Shown piece after piece: positions 1 through 8,042 of a stretch of DNA of 64,000 nucleotides (position 1 is the first letter of the stretch; every line of letters starts with the position of its first letter). The notes under the pieces were generated by a model. That model ran no database searches, was not told the origin of the DNA, and saw only the letters and a list, made by a program, of their open reading frames with translations. The stretch covers positions 1,116,001-1,180,000 of the forward strand of contig NZ_CP108538.1 of assembly GCF_035994185.1 (NCBI RefSeq). The letters run 5' to 3'. Made by a program: the position numbers and the translations under genes. This DNA is from Streptomyces sp. NBC_01217 (GTDB lineage Bacteria; Actinomycetota; Actinomycetes; Streptomycetales; Streptomycetaceae).

Positions 1-2
1 AC

Positions 3-491
3 GGCCCCGAGGCCGTCACGATGAACAGCGTGGCGCAGGTGGCCGGAATCGGCGTTGGAACGGTCTATCGCCGATTCGGCGATCTGACCCAGCTGCTCCT
101 CGCCCTTGTGGACCACCGCGAGCGACAGTTCCAGCAGACCTTCCTCAGCGGCCCCGCGCCGCTGGGCCCCGGCGCCCCGCCCGGCGACCGTTTGCGCGCG
201 TTCTTCCACGCACTCACCGACCACGTCGCGGAGCACCAGACGGTCATGCTCGCCGCAGAAACCGTCTCACCCCTCGCGCGCTACACCACCGGCCCATACC
301 TGGCCTGGCACCTGCACGTGTCGATGCTGGTACGCCAGATCCGGCCCGACGCCGACGCCGCGGTCCTGGCCGACCTCCTGCTCTCCCTCTCCTCGCCGAG
401 TCTGATCCGGCACCTCACAGCCAGGCGAGGCACTACACCGGAGCAGATCAAGACGAGCATCGATCAACTACTCAAGATGCCGTCACGGTAG
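3..491 (+). CDS. TetR/AcrR family transcriptional regulator, 5'-truncated by the window edge
   Basis: DNA-binding repressor of the TetR type. The window opens inside the gene: the frame is already open at base 3 (Gly-Pro-Glu-Ala-Val-Thr before the first visible ATG at 21). That ATG lies within the helix-turn-helix, so it is not the true start. The recognition-helix signature GTVYRRFGDLTQLLLAL is plain. The remaining ~120 residues form the helical ligand/dimer domain, which is too variable in this family to name a ligand. The gene ends with TAG at 489-491. Only pseudogenes follow on the right, so its target probably lies left of the window. The family call is firm; the regulated function is unknown. 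Confidence 0.9.
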   Translation, partial: GPEAVTMNSVAQVAGIGVGTVYRRFGDLTQLLLALVDHRERQFQQTFLSGPAPLGPGAPPGDRLRAFFHALTDHVAEHQTVMLAAETVSPLARYTTGPYLAWHLHVSMLVRQIRPDADAAVLADLLLSLSSPSLIRHLTARRGTTPEQIKTSIDQLLKMPSR

Positions 492-689
492 GTACGCGAG
501 AGCGGGCCGAACCCACGCACGCGCCACTCGGCCACACCGCGTGCCCGTCGATCAACGTTGTGGCGAGTGAGAGCCCGGCGCGATACGCACAGCGACGCCT
601 GCGACGCCGCCCCAGCTCTATTCCGGCGAGGCGTCACACCGCACCAAGACACACGCCAACACGCTGCACGAGAAGATCGCCGGAGGGTC

Positions 690-1303
690 ATCCACTACGG
701 GCCCGCGCCTGCTGCGGACCAGGCCAGCGGTGGTTTGTTGACGGTGGGTCAGGGCAGCGACCACCGCCCGGCAGCCGAAGCCCGCCTCCTTCCCACGGCC
801 CGCGAGAGCAGCGGCCAGCTGCGGTTTCGTGCGGAACGCCGGATCGGACCGGCCACAGGCGAAGTGATGGGCAGGGGTGTAAGGAGTCGCGTGCAGCGGG
901 TAGTACCGCTGCCATCGGTCCACACCGTGGTCACCCTGACGATGCCGTTGTCCGTCTTGCCTGCCCACATGCGCGGTCGCCGTGCCGTCCTTGCGGTCCC
1001 CGGAGCCGTCGCCTGCTCCTCGCGCAGCAGCTCAAGCCGCCGGTCGTTGACCTGCTCGTCCTCCCAGGGGGATTCGGACAGGAAGAACTGCAGCCGCTGC
1101 ACCCCCGACATACCCGCACCCGCCACCGGCTCCGCCCCTGCCAGGCAGGTGATGGTCTTGTTTCGCTCCCGCGGCGCCAGCAATCCGGTCAGATACTCAC
1201 GAAAACCCCGCCGCTGTGCCAAGCTGAAGAAGAGGTCGTCGAACCGGGCCGCGTACTTCTCCAACGGCCCCAGCGCACGCGGACACGGACGGCGAGCGGT
1301 CAT
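690..1303 (-). pseudogene. decayed IS701-family transposase fragment
   Basis: Reading the minus strand from an ATG at 1303, the first ~90 codons encode a typical IS701-type N-terminus: RFDDLFFSLAQRRGFREYL, then ESPWEDEQVNDRRLELL. The frame then breaks near 1000. The first catalytic Asp motif region (GDRKDGTATAHVGRQ) is readable only in another frame, and KTDNGIVRVTTVWTDG returns in the first frame. A further shift near 900 brings YYPLHATPYTPAHHF and then RTKPQLAAALAGRGKEAGF. Homology fades near 700, so roughly the second half of a ~400-residue transposase is missing. Several frameshifts plus truncation mean it cannot make an active enzyme. No terminal repeats were found. Confidence 0.8.
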
Positions 1304-1551
1304 CTTCTGCCCCCTGCAAGGGAGTCGACTCCTACCACCGACGTACGACCAACCTGACCCGACGTCAACCCGTGCCACCGCCGGAATTAACGAACTACCG
1401 GTAGTCGACAACCCATCTACCAGGAGCTTCACCTCTTCCCGCACACAGCCCACCGCCCAGGGCGGCGTCGTTCAGCGAGTCTGTCCGGTTTGGTCACATG
1501 ATGCCGAGAGTGGCGAGCAGTCGCATGGCGTCGCGTGCGTGGTGGCGGAGG

Positions 1552-1692
1552 CCGGCGCCCTGACCCGGACCGCCGAGATCATCGTGGCGGGTGTCACCCA
1601 AACCATCGCCTCGGACACCTCCACCCGCGACCTCGGCGGCTCGGCCTCCACTACGGAGTTCACCGCCTCCGTCGTCAAAGCCATCGAATTCG
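1552..1692 (+). pseudogene. fragment resembling the C-terminus of an isopropylmalate/tartrate dehydrogenase
   Basis: A short stretch, not an intact gene. In one frame it reads like the end of the LeuB/TtuC dehydrogenase family: helix EIIVAGVTQTIASDT, then TRDLGGSASTTEFTASVVKA. The DLGG-x-A-S-T-x-E-F-T pattern is the usual penultimate motif of these NAD-dependent decarboxylating enzymes. No upstream catalytic region is present, and the reading frame through it has no plausible start. It lies between a decayed transposase and a decayed TetR gene, as expected for deletion debris. The assignment rests on one motif of about 45 residues and is tentative. Confidence 0.4.
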
Positions 1693-1736
1693 GCGCCGAC
1701 CGCGGAACTGAATCGCCCGGCCCGAGCTCGACCACG

Positions 1737-2303
1737 ATGCGCCCCTCAACCGGACACGAGCCCGCCGACGCCCGTCAGCGGATCGTGGCCGGCGGCCAAG
1801 GACGAGTTCGCCCGCCATGGGATCGCCGGAGCCCGCGTGGACCCCATCGCCCGGAGGCCAGGACGAGCAAGGAGCGGGTCTACGCCCACATCACCGAGCG
1901 CGATACGCCGCACTGGCCGAAGCTACCCCCATGGACCCGGCCGACCTGCCCGGCTACGCCGGCCGCCTTTTCGACCACTTCACCGCCCGCCCCGACCATT
2001 ATCGCCTGATCGCCTGGGGGCGCCTCGAAGTGGCGGACACCGCCGCGGCCCACGACAACCCCATACAGGTGTCCACCGCGCGCAAACTCGAGCAGCTGCG
2101 CCAAGAACAGCAGGCCGGACAGGTCGACCCTGCCTGGGGCCCGGTGGACGTCCTCGCCCTGGTCAGTCAGCTCGCCCTTTACCTGGGCCGCCCAGCCCGA
2201 ACTGCGCACCTTCGCCGAAGCGCAGGCACAGGACCCCTCGCTCCTCGCCCGCCGCGCCGCCCTTGTCACCGCAGTCGAAAAACTCTTCCCCCGAGCGGAC
2301 TGA
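1737..2303 (+). pseudogene. frameshifted TetR family regulator pseudogene
   Basis: A complete TetR-type regulator can be rebuilt only by changing frame several times. It starts at an ATG at 1737 (MRPSTGHEPADARQRIVA), moves to DEFARHGIAGARVDPIAR, then ARTSKERVYAHITE (recognition helix), then the ligand-binding half from ARYAALAEATPMDPADLPG to QVDPAWGPVDVLALVSQLA. A final frame gives QPELRTFAEAQAQDPSLLAR and ends ...VEKLFPRAD at the TGA 2301-2303. Total length would be about 190 residues, normal for the family. At least three indels lie within 200 bases of the N-terminal part, so it is a dead gene rather than one sequencing error. Confidence 0.75.
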
Positions 2304-2499
2304 ACCCCCGACGCTCGGAAGAAGTCCGATGCCGTCGATGCCTTGGCCTCGGCGAATATCCTGCGCACCGATATGGCCGCCCACGCTGGCCTAAATCGAC
2401 CTTGCAGAGTTGGTTGAACAGGCAATATCTTCCGCTAGAGCTGCCTTGTTGCCGCAAAAGTGGCAGCTCTCTGACCTATACGAGTACGAGGTGGAAGCC

Positions 2500-2868
2500 A
2501 TGACCAATCCCCTGATAATCCAACGCGCCGCTGTCGCGGCCAGCCTCTGCGGCGCCGCGATGCTTGCTTGCACTGCTGCGGCACAGCCCGCTGGCGCGGT
2601 CACCTACCCCGGGGTGTCCTTCTATGCCGGCGTCGACCAGACCGGCACGGAGTACCCAGTGGATCTCACCAGCACCGGCTGCCGGACTCTGCCGCAGAGC
2701 GCCCGCTCCGCAACTAACCTCTCTGCCACCGACGTCGCCGTCTACTTCAATCCCGACTGCCGCACCGGTGCCCCTGGCACCACAGGCGATCTCTACTTCG
2801 TCCTCGGAACCCTTCACACGGCCACCTTCCCGTATCCCGCATTGAGTTACCGCGTTCTCAACGGCTGA
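2500..2868 (+). CDS. small secreted protein, possibly beta/gamma-crystallin or I36 inhibitor-like
   Basis: The 122-residue product has a clear Sec signal peptide (MTNPLIIQRAAVAASLCGAA, then LACTAAAQPAGAV). The mature part is about 88 residues. It begins TYPGVSFYAGVDQTGTEYPV and holds two cysteines (STGCRTLP and NPDCRTG) that could form a disulfide. Aromatic/glycine spacing and the N-x-S-x-x-D-V-x-V-Y stretch recall small beta/gamma-crystallin-like secreted proteins, including peptidase inhibitor family I36 of Streptomyces; that resemblance is suggestive only. The ATG at 2500 is chosen because GAGGTGG lies just upstream and the signal peptide begins there. Neighbours are pseudogenes, so context gives no function. 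Confidence 0.65.
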   Translation: MTNPLIIQRAAVAASLCGAAMLACTAAAQPAGAVTYPGVSFYAGVDQTGTEYPVDLTSTGCRTLPQSARSATNLSATDVAVYFNPDCRTGAPGTTGDLYFVLGTLHTATFPYPALSYRVLNG

Positions 2869-2956
2869 ATTCCACGCCCGCTCGGAAGCCTGTGGACGCG
2901 CCGGGTGTGTCAATTTAACGGCTGATCCTGGTTGTTGAGTGCGTTGTGGCAAAGGG

Positions 2957-2981
2957 AGTCCCTGTTCGATGAGCAGGGGCT
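2957..2981 (+). terminator. small hairpin, possible terminator of the secreted-protein gene
   Basis: AGTCCCTG at 2957-2964 pairs with CAGGGGCT at 2974-2981 (one G-T pair) around a 9-base loop, followed by TCTTCGTGT. It lies 89 bases after the secreted-protein stop and 77 bases before the next start. It could equally belong to the leader of the next gene. Confidence 0.35.
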
Positions 2982-3057
2982 TCTTCGTGTGCGGGGTGTG
3001 ATCGTGGAGGGGTAGGGGCAGGCAGCGGACGGCTTGTTGTTGATCGAGGAGGTTGTG

Positions 3058-3624
3058 ATGCCGTCGGTGCTGGGGTTGATGGAGCGGCGTGAGGCGCGGG
3101 CGAGGCAGGAGCTGGAGTCCTGGACGGAGGTCCTCGAGCAGGCTCAGGCGGAGGTGGATGCCGCGCGGGAGCGGGTCGAGCGGGCCCGGGTGGGGCGTGA
3201 GGAGCTGGTGTCGGTGCTGGCCGAGGAGAGCGCGGTGAATACGCCGGTTTCTGTGCTGTCTGGTGGTGAGGTGGCTGCCACTGGGGGACCGAACGGTTCA
3301 GGCCCGGTGCATGGTGGGCGGCCGCCGGTGTGGCGGCCGGGCATCGGTGAGGAGGTGCTCAGCGGCGTGTATCGGGAGGTGTTCGCCGCGGTGGTGGCCG
3401 CTTCGGGGCCGGTGAACGGGGTGGAGCTGACCCGGGCGGTGGGCCGGGAGGCGGAGATCAAGAACGAGGTGGAGAAGATCCGTCACCGTGCCTATGTGCT
3501 GGAGAAGCGGGGCTGGCTGCTGCGGGCGGAGGACGGGCGGTTCACGCCGGCGCCGGGAGCAGTCGCTCGGGACGCTTCTCCGGCCAGCGCGGAGCGTCTG
3601 CGGCCAGGCGCCTCGACAGCCTGA
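3058..3624 (+). CDS. coiled-coil plus winged-helix hypothetical protein, 3' end probably replaced by IS sequence
   Basis: The ATG at 3058 is chosen because GAGGAGG lies 5 bases upstream; a TTG at 3034 has no good site. Residues ~5-60 form a charged heptad-rich coiled coil (MERREARARQELESWTEVL, then EAERVERARVG-like repeats). A Gly/Pro linker follows, then a ~60-residue winged-helix-like part (VVAASGPVNGVELTRAV to YVLEKRGWLLRAEDGRF) typical of a small DNA-binding domain. The last ~27 codons overlap the 3' end of the opposing transposase and read as low-complexity sequence, so the native C-terminus was probably lost to insertion. Proteins of this shape recur in Streptomyces next to insertion sequences; no function is established that I can name. 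Confidence 0.6.
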   Translation: MPSVLGLMERREARARQELESWTEVLEQAQAEVDAARERVERARVGREELVSVLAEESAVNTPVSVLSGGEVAATGGPNGSGPVHGGRPPVWRPGIGEEVLSGVYREVFAAVVAASGPVNGVELTRAVGREAEIKNEVEKIRHRAYVLEKRGWLLRAEDGRFTPAPGAVARDASPASAERLRPGASTA

Positions 3625-4534
3625 TCACGGCGGCCCACCACACCATCTGCTGGTGGTGATCGGGGCGGCGTTCGTGGTCGCGGTTGAGGCGGCGTGAGCG
3701 GGAGAGCCAGCTCAGCGTTCGCTCCACCACCCACCTGCGGGCCAGTACGACAAATCCGCGTTGTCCGTCGGACCGGCGCACGACCTCGATCCGCACCCCG
3801 TGGCGGGCGAACGCCTTCGCCAGCGCCGGACCCTGGCAGGCGCTGTCGACCCACACCAGTATTAGCAGTCGGCCCGGCTGTTCCATGAATGCCTCCAGCA
3901 GCGCCGGGGCGGCCTTGGAGTCATGCACATCCGCTGTGGTCACGGTGACCTCCAGGAGCAGGCCCTCTGTGTCGGTCAGGATGTGGCGCTTGCGGCCGTC
4001 ACATGACTTGCCCCCGTCGTATCCGCGACTGTCCTCACCGACGGTTTCGGAGGCGTCCACCGACTGACTGTCGATGATCCCCCCACTGGGCTCGGCGTTG
4101 CGGCCCGTGCGTTCCCTCGCCGAGCGTCGCAGGCGTTCGTACAGCTCACGCACGTAGTCGTAGGACCGCCAGCGGCGGAAGAAATCGTAGACCGCCCGCC
4201 AGTACGGGAAGTCGACCGGCAGAGCCGTCCACTTCACACCGTTGTCGACGAGGTAGCGCACCGCGTCGAGCATCTCGCGATGGCAAAACGCCTCCGGACG
4301 CCCGCCCCGCTTCAGGAGCCAGGCCGGCACCGGCATCACGGAGCGGACCTCGGCCCACTCCGCGTCCGTCATGTCACTCGGATAGCAGCCTGCCCGCCGC
4401 CCCGCAGCGATCGAACCGAACCGGTGCACGTAGCAGTCACACCCAAGGGTGACCGCAGTGGACGCAGGCACAGCAGAGATGGTCAACTCGTCCGACAACG
4501 GGCCTCCTTGCTCGTGACCGGCCTCAACAACCAC
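3542..4534 (-). CDS. IS5-family DDE transposase
   Basis: Transposase of 330 residues at the longest start. An N-terminal DUF4096-type helix-turn-helix part (PSDMTDAEWAEVRSVMPVP ... DAVRYLVDNGVKWTALP) is followed by a DDE domain. The first Asp is in GGIIDSQSVDASE, the second in VWVDSACQG (the family more often has WADGGYxG here), and Glu is in RRWVVERTLSWLSRSRRL. An ATG at 4372 would remove 54 residues; related elements often include part of that region, so the start is uncertain. The 3' end overlaps the winged-helix gene on the other strand. I could not find convincing terminal inverted repeats near 3540-3640 or 4535-4620, so the element boundaries are unresolved. Confidence 0.85.
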   Translation of the reverse strand: MVVEAGHEQGGPLSDELTISAVPASTAVTLGCDCYVHRFGSIAAGRRAGCYPSDMTDAEWAEVRSVMPVPAWLLKRGGRPEAFCHREMLDAVRYLVDNGVKWTALPVDFPYWRAVYDFFRRWRSYDYVRELYERLRRSARERTGRNAEPSGGIIDSQSVDASETVGEDSRGYDGGKSCDGRKRHILTDTEGLLLEVTVTTADVHDSKAAPALLEAFMEQPGRLLILVWVDSACQGPALAKAFARHGVRIEVVRRSDGQRGFVVLARRWVVERTLSWLSRSRRLNRDHERRPDHHQQMVWWAAVIRLSRRLAADAPRWPEKRPERLLPAPA

Positions 4535-4662
4535 GTCACTACCAAGGGGCCCGTTTCTCTATGCCCACGACCGCACCGGCATCTCTGTCCGAATGATCAC
4601 CCGCACCGCGGGCTTCGAACGAGATCCGGTTTGCCACAACGCACTGAGTGTCAGTTGTTGCT

Positions 4663-6043
4663 CGGGGTCAGGCGCAGAGCTTGTGCAAGTTCCCGGGATC
4701 GCCCAACTGGCGTGAGGGTGGCCGCGGGTTGGGGCGGATGACAGAGCGGACACGGGGTCCGTGATCATTCAGGTGTCTAAGCCAAGTGATCAAGAAGGTT
4801 CCCGTGTCCGCTGTCTCATCTTCCCCGATCCCCGCCGTGTTGGCCAAGCTGGGTCCCCTCAATCCGGACGACACGGCTGACCTGCGCATCTTCCTGGAGG
4901 CGGTTTCCGATCCGCGCTCCCGGCGGGGCCGCTGGTACTCGTTGACCTCGATCCTGCTGGTCTGCGCGGCAGCCGCGGTCTCGGGAGCCCGGACCATCGA
5001 CGAACTTGCCGAGTGGGGCTCCCGCGCCGACGCCGGGCTGCTTGCCTCGCTCGGCGTGCGCCGTCATCTGCTGCGCTGGCGGCATGCGCCGTCAAGGTCG
5101 GCGATCGGGCGGGTCCTCGAGCGCCTCGACGCCAACGCACTCGATGCGGCCGTGGGTGCCTGGCTGGCTCACCGCCACACCGCCAGGACGGCAGCAGTCC
5201 GGGACGGACGGCGCGTGATCGCCGTTGACGGCAAGGCACTGCGCAGCTCCGCCCGCCTGGACCAGCCCCGCCGGCACCTGCTGTCCGCCGTCACTCACGG
5301 CTGCCCGGTCACCCTCGCCCAGGCTGAGGTTGGGTCCAAGACCAACGAGACACGGCACTTCCAGCCCCTCCTTGCACCGCTCGACCTGGAGGGAGACGTG
5401 GTCACCTTCGACGCGCTGCACTCCGTGAAGGCCAACGTCGCCTGGCTGGCCGAGACCAAGAAGGCGCACTACGTGGCCGTGATCAAGCCCAACCAGCCCA
5501 CCGCCTGGGCCCAACTGGACGGCCTGGACTGGCATGCGGTGGCCATCCAGCACACCGCCTCGAGCAAGGGACACGGCCGTCGCGAGTCCCGCTCGATCAA
5601 GACTCTCGCCATCGCCGACAACCTCGGCGGCATCGCCTTCCCCCACGCGAAGCTCGCCCTCCGCGTTCACCGCCGCCGCAAAGAGACCGGCAGGAAGGAG
5701 ACCCGCGAGACCGTCTACGCGGTCACCAGCCTCGACGTCCACCAGGCGAAACCGGCCGAACTCGCCTCCCACCTGCGCGGACACTGGACCGTGGAAGCCC
5801 AGCACCACATCCGCGACCGCACCTTCGCCGAAGACGCCTCCACTGTCCACGCCGGCAACGCACCCCGCGTCATGGCCACCCTCCGCAACCTCGCGATCGG
5901 AGCCCTCAAAGCCCTCGGAGCGACCAACATTGCGAAGACCACCCGCGCCATCCGCGACCAACCCGAACGAGCCCTCCCCATCCTGGGCATCACCTACAAG
6001 CCCGACCTCAACGGAACTTGATCAAGCCCTGCGCAACACCCTG
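4663..6043 (+). mobile_element. ISAs1-family insertion sequence with inverted ends
   Basis: One transposase gene is flanked by inverted repeats. The 22 bases at 4672-4693 match the reverse complement of 6013-6034 at 19 positions. Weaker matching continues outward (the GGGT block at 4665-4668 against 6038-6041), giving likely outer ends near 4663 and 6043 and a length near 1.38 kb, normal for ISAs1 elements. The right repeat contains the transposase stop codon. I see no clear direct repeat flanking the ends, so either the exact boundary is off by a few bases or the target duplication has been lost. Confidence 0.75.
4804..6021 (+). CDS. ISAs1 family transposase
   Basis: Full-length transposase (405 residues). 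The N-terminal DUF4372/H_repeat-like part (DPRSRRGRWYSLTSILLVC, SRSAIGRVLERLDANAL) precedes a DDE catalytic core. Asp is in RRVIAVDGKALR, the second Asp in DVVTFDALHSVKANVAWL, and Glu in GHWTVEAQHHIRDRTFAED. GTG at 4804 is preferred because AAGAAGG ends 5 bases before it; an in-frame GTG at 4786 lacks a site. The gene fills the element between the inverted repeats and shows no frameshift, so it may still be active. The second motif has FDALHS where many members have TADALH. Confidence 0.92.
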   Translation: MSAVSSSPIPAVLAKLGPLNPDDTADLRIFLEAVSDPRSRRGRWYSLTSILLVCAAAAVSGARTIDELAEWGSRADAGLLASLGVRRHLLRWRHAPSRSAIGRVLERLDANALDAAVGAWLAHRHTARTAAVRDGRRVIAVDGKALRSSARLDQPRRHLLSAVTHGCPVTLAQAEVGSKTNETRHFQPLLAPLDLEGDVVTFDALHSVKANVAWLAETKKAHYVAVIKPNQPTAWAQLDGLDWHAVAIQHTASSKGHGRRESRSIKTLAIADNLGGIAFPHAKLALRVHRRRKETGRKETRETVYAVTSLDVHQAKPAELASHLRGHWTVEAQHHIRDRTFAEDASTVHAGNAPRVMATLRNLAIGALKALGATNIAKTTRAIRDQPERALPILGITYKPDLNGT

Positions 6044-6192
6044 CCGCGAAAACCCTGTTGTGGCGATGCTGTTACCCGAACGGCGCCGCCGGTCGTCCGC
6101 GGACGGCGTCCCACTGTACGAGCCCGGCCGTAACGGGGGCACCCGAAAGGTCGTTGAGCGGACAGGCCGGACCGACGACCAGGGGGTGCACC

Positions 6193-6369
6193 GTGCGTCG
6201 CACAGTACTTGAACGCTTTCCCGCGGGAGGACCGCGAGGCAGCTGGCCCGCAGAGGAATTCGCAGCTGCCCGCCGTTGCGAGGGCATGGCGGCGGAGGTG
6301 GTCATGGACCTGGACCAGGACGCGTTCCTGGTGGTCGTACCGCAACAGGCGACGGACCGGGGCCACTGA
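6193..6369 (+). CDS. small hypothetical protein (58 aa)
   Basis: Starts with GTG preceded by CAGGGGG at 6180-6186. The product begins MRRTVLERFPAGGPRGSWPA, continues with a short amphipathic helix (EEFAAARRCEGMAAEVVMDL) and ends in a beta-like stretch DQDAFLVVVPQQATD. No signal peptide, membrane segment or cysteine pair is present. It lies about 150 bases beyond the ISAs1 end and 198 bases before the Excalibur gene, on the same strand as both. I do not recognise a family. It could be a real small Streptomyces protein or the tail of a gene cut by the insertion. Confidence 0.45.
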   Translation: MRRTVLERFPAGGPRGSWPAEEFAAARRCEGMAAEVVMDLDQDAFLVVVPQQATDRGH

Positions 6370-6566
6370 CCGCGGCTCGGTGGGCCTGGTCCGGCTTCTT
6401 CCTGCGGACGGCCGGCATGGGGTTGCTCACGGATGGCTCCCGCCGAGCACGACCGTCACTTCCTTCACTTTTTGGTCACAGATCCATCACCAACGGAACA
6501 TGCTGCTACCAACCCGATTCCGGGCCGATACGTTCATCCCTCCATCAACCGCACTCAGGGGGATGT

Positions 6567-7082
6567 ATGTCTCAGAGCCACCAGCCGCCGTGGGGTCAGC
6601 CGCCCCAGCCGCCCGTCAACAACCCTTACGGCGCTCCCGCTTCCCCTGAGCATCGCCCGAAGTGGACGCGGAAGCGCATCCTGATCCCGGCTGCCATCGC
6701 CCTGTTCTTCGTGGGCGTGGGGATCGGCGGAGCAAACGATCCTGCAGAGGCGCAGACGGCGGGCAAAGCACAGGCCGCACCCTCGGCGACGGTGACCGCG
6801 ACAGCCACGGTGACCGCCACTGCGGCACCCGCACCCACCGAGACGGTCACCGCGAGCCCGGAGCCGGTACCGACCGTCACGAAGACCAAAACCGTCAGAG
6901 TGACCGTCGCGCCGGCGGGCGAGGACGGCACGTCCGGTGGATCCGGATCGGGTGGAGACAGCTCGGTGTACTACGCCAACTGCACTGCCGTGCGTGCCGC
7001 GGGCGCCGCACCCATCCGTTCCGGAGACCCCGGCTACGGGCGGCATCTCGACCGGGACGGGGACGGGGTCGGCTGTGAGTAG
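6567..7082 (+). CDS. membrane-anchored Excalibur calcium-binding domain protein
   Basis: The 171-residue product has a Pro/Gln-rich cytoplasmic N-terminus (SQSHQPPWGQPPQPPVNNPYG), one membrane helix (RILIPAAIALFFVGVGIGG, ~residues 35-53), and a long Thr/Ala/Val low-complexity stalk with repeated TVTAT. It ends in an Excalibur domain: YYANCTAVRAAGAAPI, then the calcium-loop-like DRDGDGVGCE. The domain uses two cysteines and a D-x-D-x-D-G-x-x-C loop and is found on extracellular nucleases and wall proteins. The stalk would place it outside the membrane. The ATG follows CAGGGGGATGT. It converges on the sugar permease gene 30 bases away. Confidence 0.88.
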   Translation: MSQSHQPPWGQPPQPPVNNPYGAPASPEHRPKWTRKRILIPAAIALFFVGVGIGGANDPAEAQTAGKAQAAPSATVTATATVTATAAPAPTETVTASPEPVPTVTKTKTVRVTVAPAGEDGTSGGSGSGGDSSVYYANCTAVRAAGAAPIRSGDPGYGRHLDRDGDGVGCE

Positions 7083-7112
7083 CCGGCTGCCCGTGCCCCG
7101 CCGTGCCGTCGG

Positions 7113-8042
7113 CTACCCCTTGCTGGAGCCCAGGGTGAGGCCCGCGATGAAGTGGCGCTGGAGCAGGAGGAAGACCACGAGTGTCGGCAGCGCGACGATG
7201 ACCGAGCCGGCTGCCAGCAGGTTGTAGTCGGTGAAGAACTGGCCCCTGAGATTGTTCAGTGCCGAGGTGACGGGGAGTTTGTCGCCGTCGGAGATGAAGA
7301 CCAGCGCCCACAGGAAGTCGTTGTACATCCAGGTGAACTGGAGCGTGCCGAGCGCGGCCAGGGCCGGGCGGCACAGGGGCAGGGTGATCCGCCGGTACTG
7401 GGTCCAGATGCCCGCGCCGTCGACGATGGCGGCCTCCAGGATCTCCTGGGGCAGGGTGCGCATGAAGTTGGCCAGGACGAAGACGCAGAAGCCGAGCTGG
7501 AAGCCGATCTGGACGGTGATGACGGCCCAGTACGAGTCGAACATCGTCATCGAGTCGGACATCCAGTAGGGCAGCGGGATGCGGTTGAAGACGACGTACA
7601 GGGGCGTGACGATCACCTGCTGCGGCAGCAGGTTCCCTGCGGTGAAGAGCATGAGCAGGACGAGGCCGCCGCGCAGCCTCAGCCGGGCCAGTGCGAAGGC
7701 CGCGAAGGAGGCGAGGAAGAGGGTGATGAGCACCCCCGGGACCGCGATGATCATGGTGTTGACGAAGTACTTCGTCATGCCGGAGTCGGAGAACGCCTGG
7801 CGGTAGTAGTCCAGGGAGAGGTGGCGGGGCAGCGAGAAGTAGCCGTGCTCCGACGTCTCGTCGTACGGCCGCAGCGAGGCGTACACCGCGAGCAGCAGCG
7901 GGGCGAGGAAGGCGAGGGAGACCGCCGTCAAAAAGGCGTGGACGCCGATCCTGCCGGGGCGGATACGGCGCCGGGCGGCCGCGGGGGCTGGCGCCGGGGG
8001 TGCGGTGGGACGCGCGGAGGAGGGGGCGGTGTGGACGGTCAA
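7113..8042 (-). CDS. carbohydrate ABC transporter permease, MalG type (CUT1)
   Basis: Inner-membrane permease of 309 residues for a sugar ABC importer. After a Pro/Ala-rich cytoplasmic N-terminus there are six hydrophobic segments, the first at VSLAFLAPLLLAVYASL. The ATPase-docking EAA loop reads EAAIVDGAGIWTQYRRITLP, and the C-terminus ends TLGSSKG as is common for MalG-like proteins. The TTG at 8042 is chosen: it overlaps the stop of the partner permease by four bases (TTGA) and GGAG lies 8 bases upstream. It is third in an operon of binding protein, MalF-like permease and MalG-like permease. No ATPase is encoded nearby, so a shared MsiK-type ATPase is likely. Substrate is inferred from the divergent GH27 gene. 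Confidence 0.92.
   Translation of the reverse strand: MTVHTAPSSARPTAPPAPAPAAARRRIRPGRIGVHAFLTAVSLAFLAPLLLAVYASLRPYDETSEHGYFSLPRHLSLDYYRQAFSDSGMTKYFVNTMIIAVPGVLITLFLASFAAFALARLRLRGGLVLLMLFTAGNLLPQQVIVTPLYVVFNRIPLPYWMSDSMTMFDSYWAVITVQIGFQLGFCVFVLANFMRTLPQEILEAAIVDGAGIWTQYRRITLPLCRPALAALGTLQFTWMYNDFLWALVFISDGDKLPVTSALNNLRGQFFTDYNLLAAGSVIVALPTLVVFLLLQRHFIAGLTLGSSKG

Noticed and set aside
553..560. CAACGTTG palindrome resembling the LacI operators
   Set aside because: It lies in decayed sequence with no intact gene downstream; an 8-base match is expected by chance in 64 kb.
558..2009. Open frame of 483 codons across the decayed region
   Set aside because: It strings together antisense transposase, dehydrogenase scrap and part of the TetR remnant. 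It has no coherent domain and no ribosome site.
3542..4620. Terminal inverted repeats of the IS5-family element
   Set aside because: I compared both flanks by eye; the best candidate match was weak and scattered, so no ends are claimed.
6781..6905. Short tandem-like repeats in the Excalibur gene
   Set aside because: They encode a Thr/Ala/Val stalk; codon-level low complexity explains them, with no conserved unit length.
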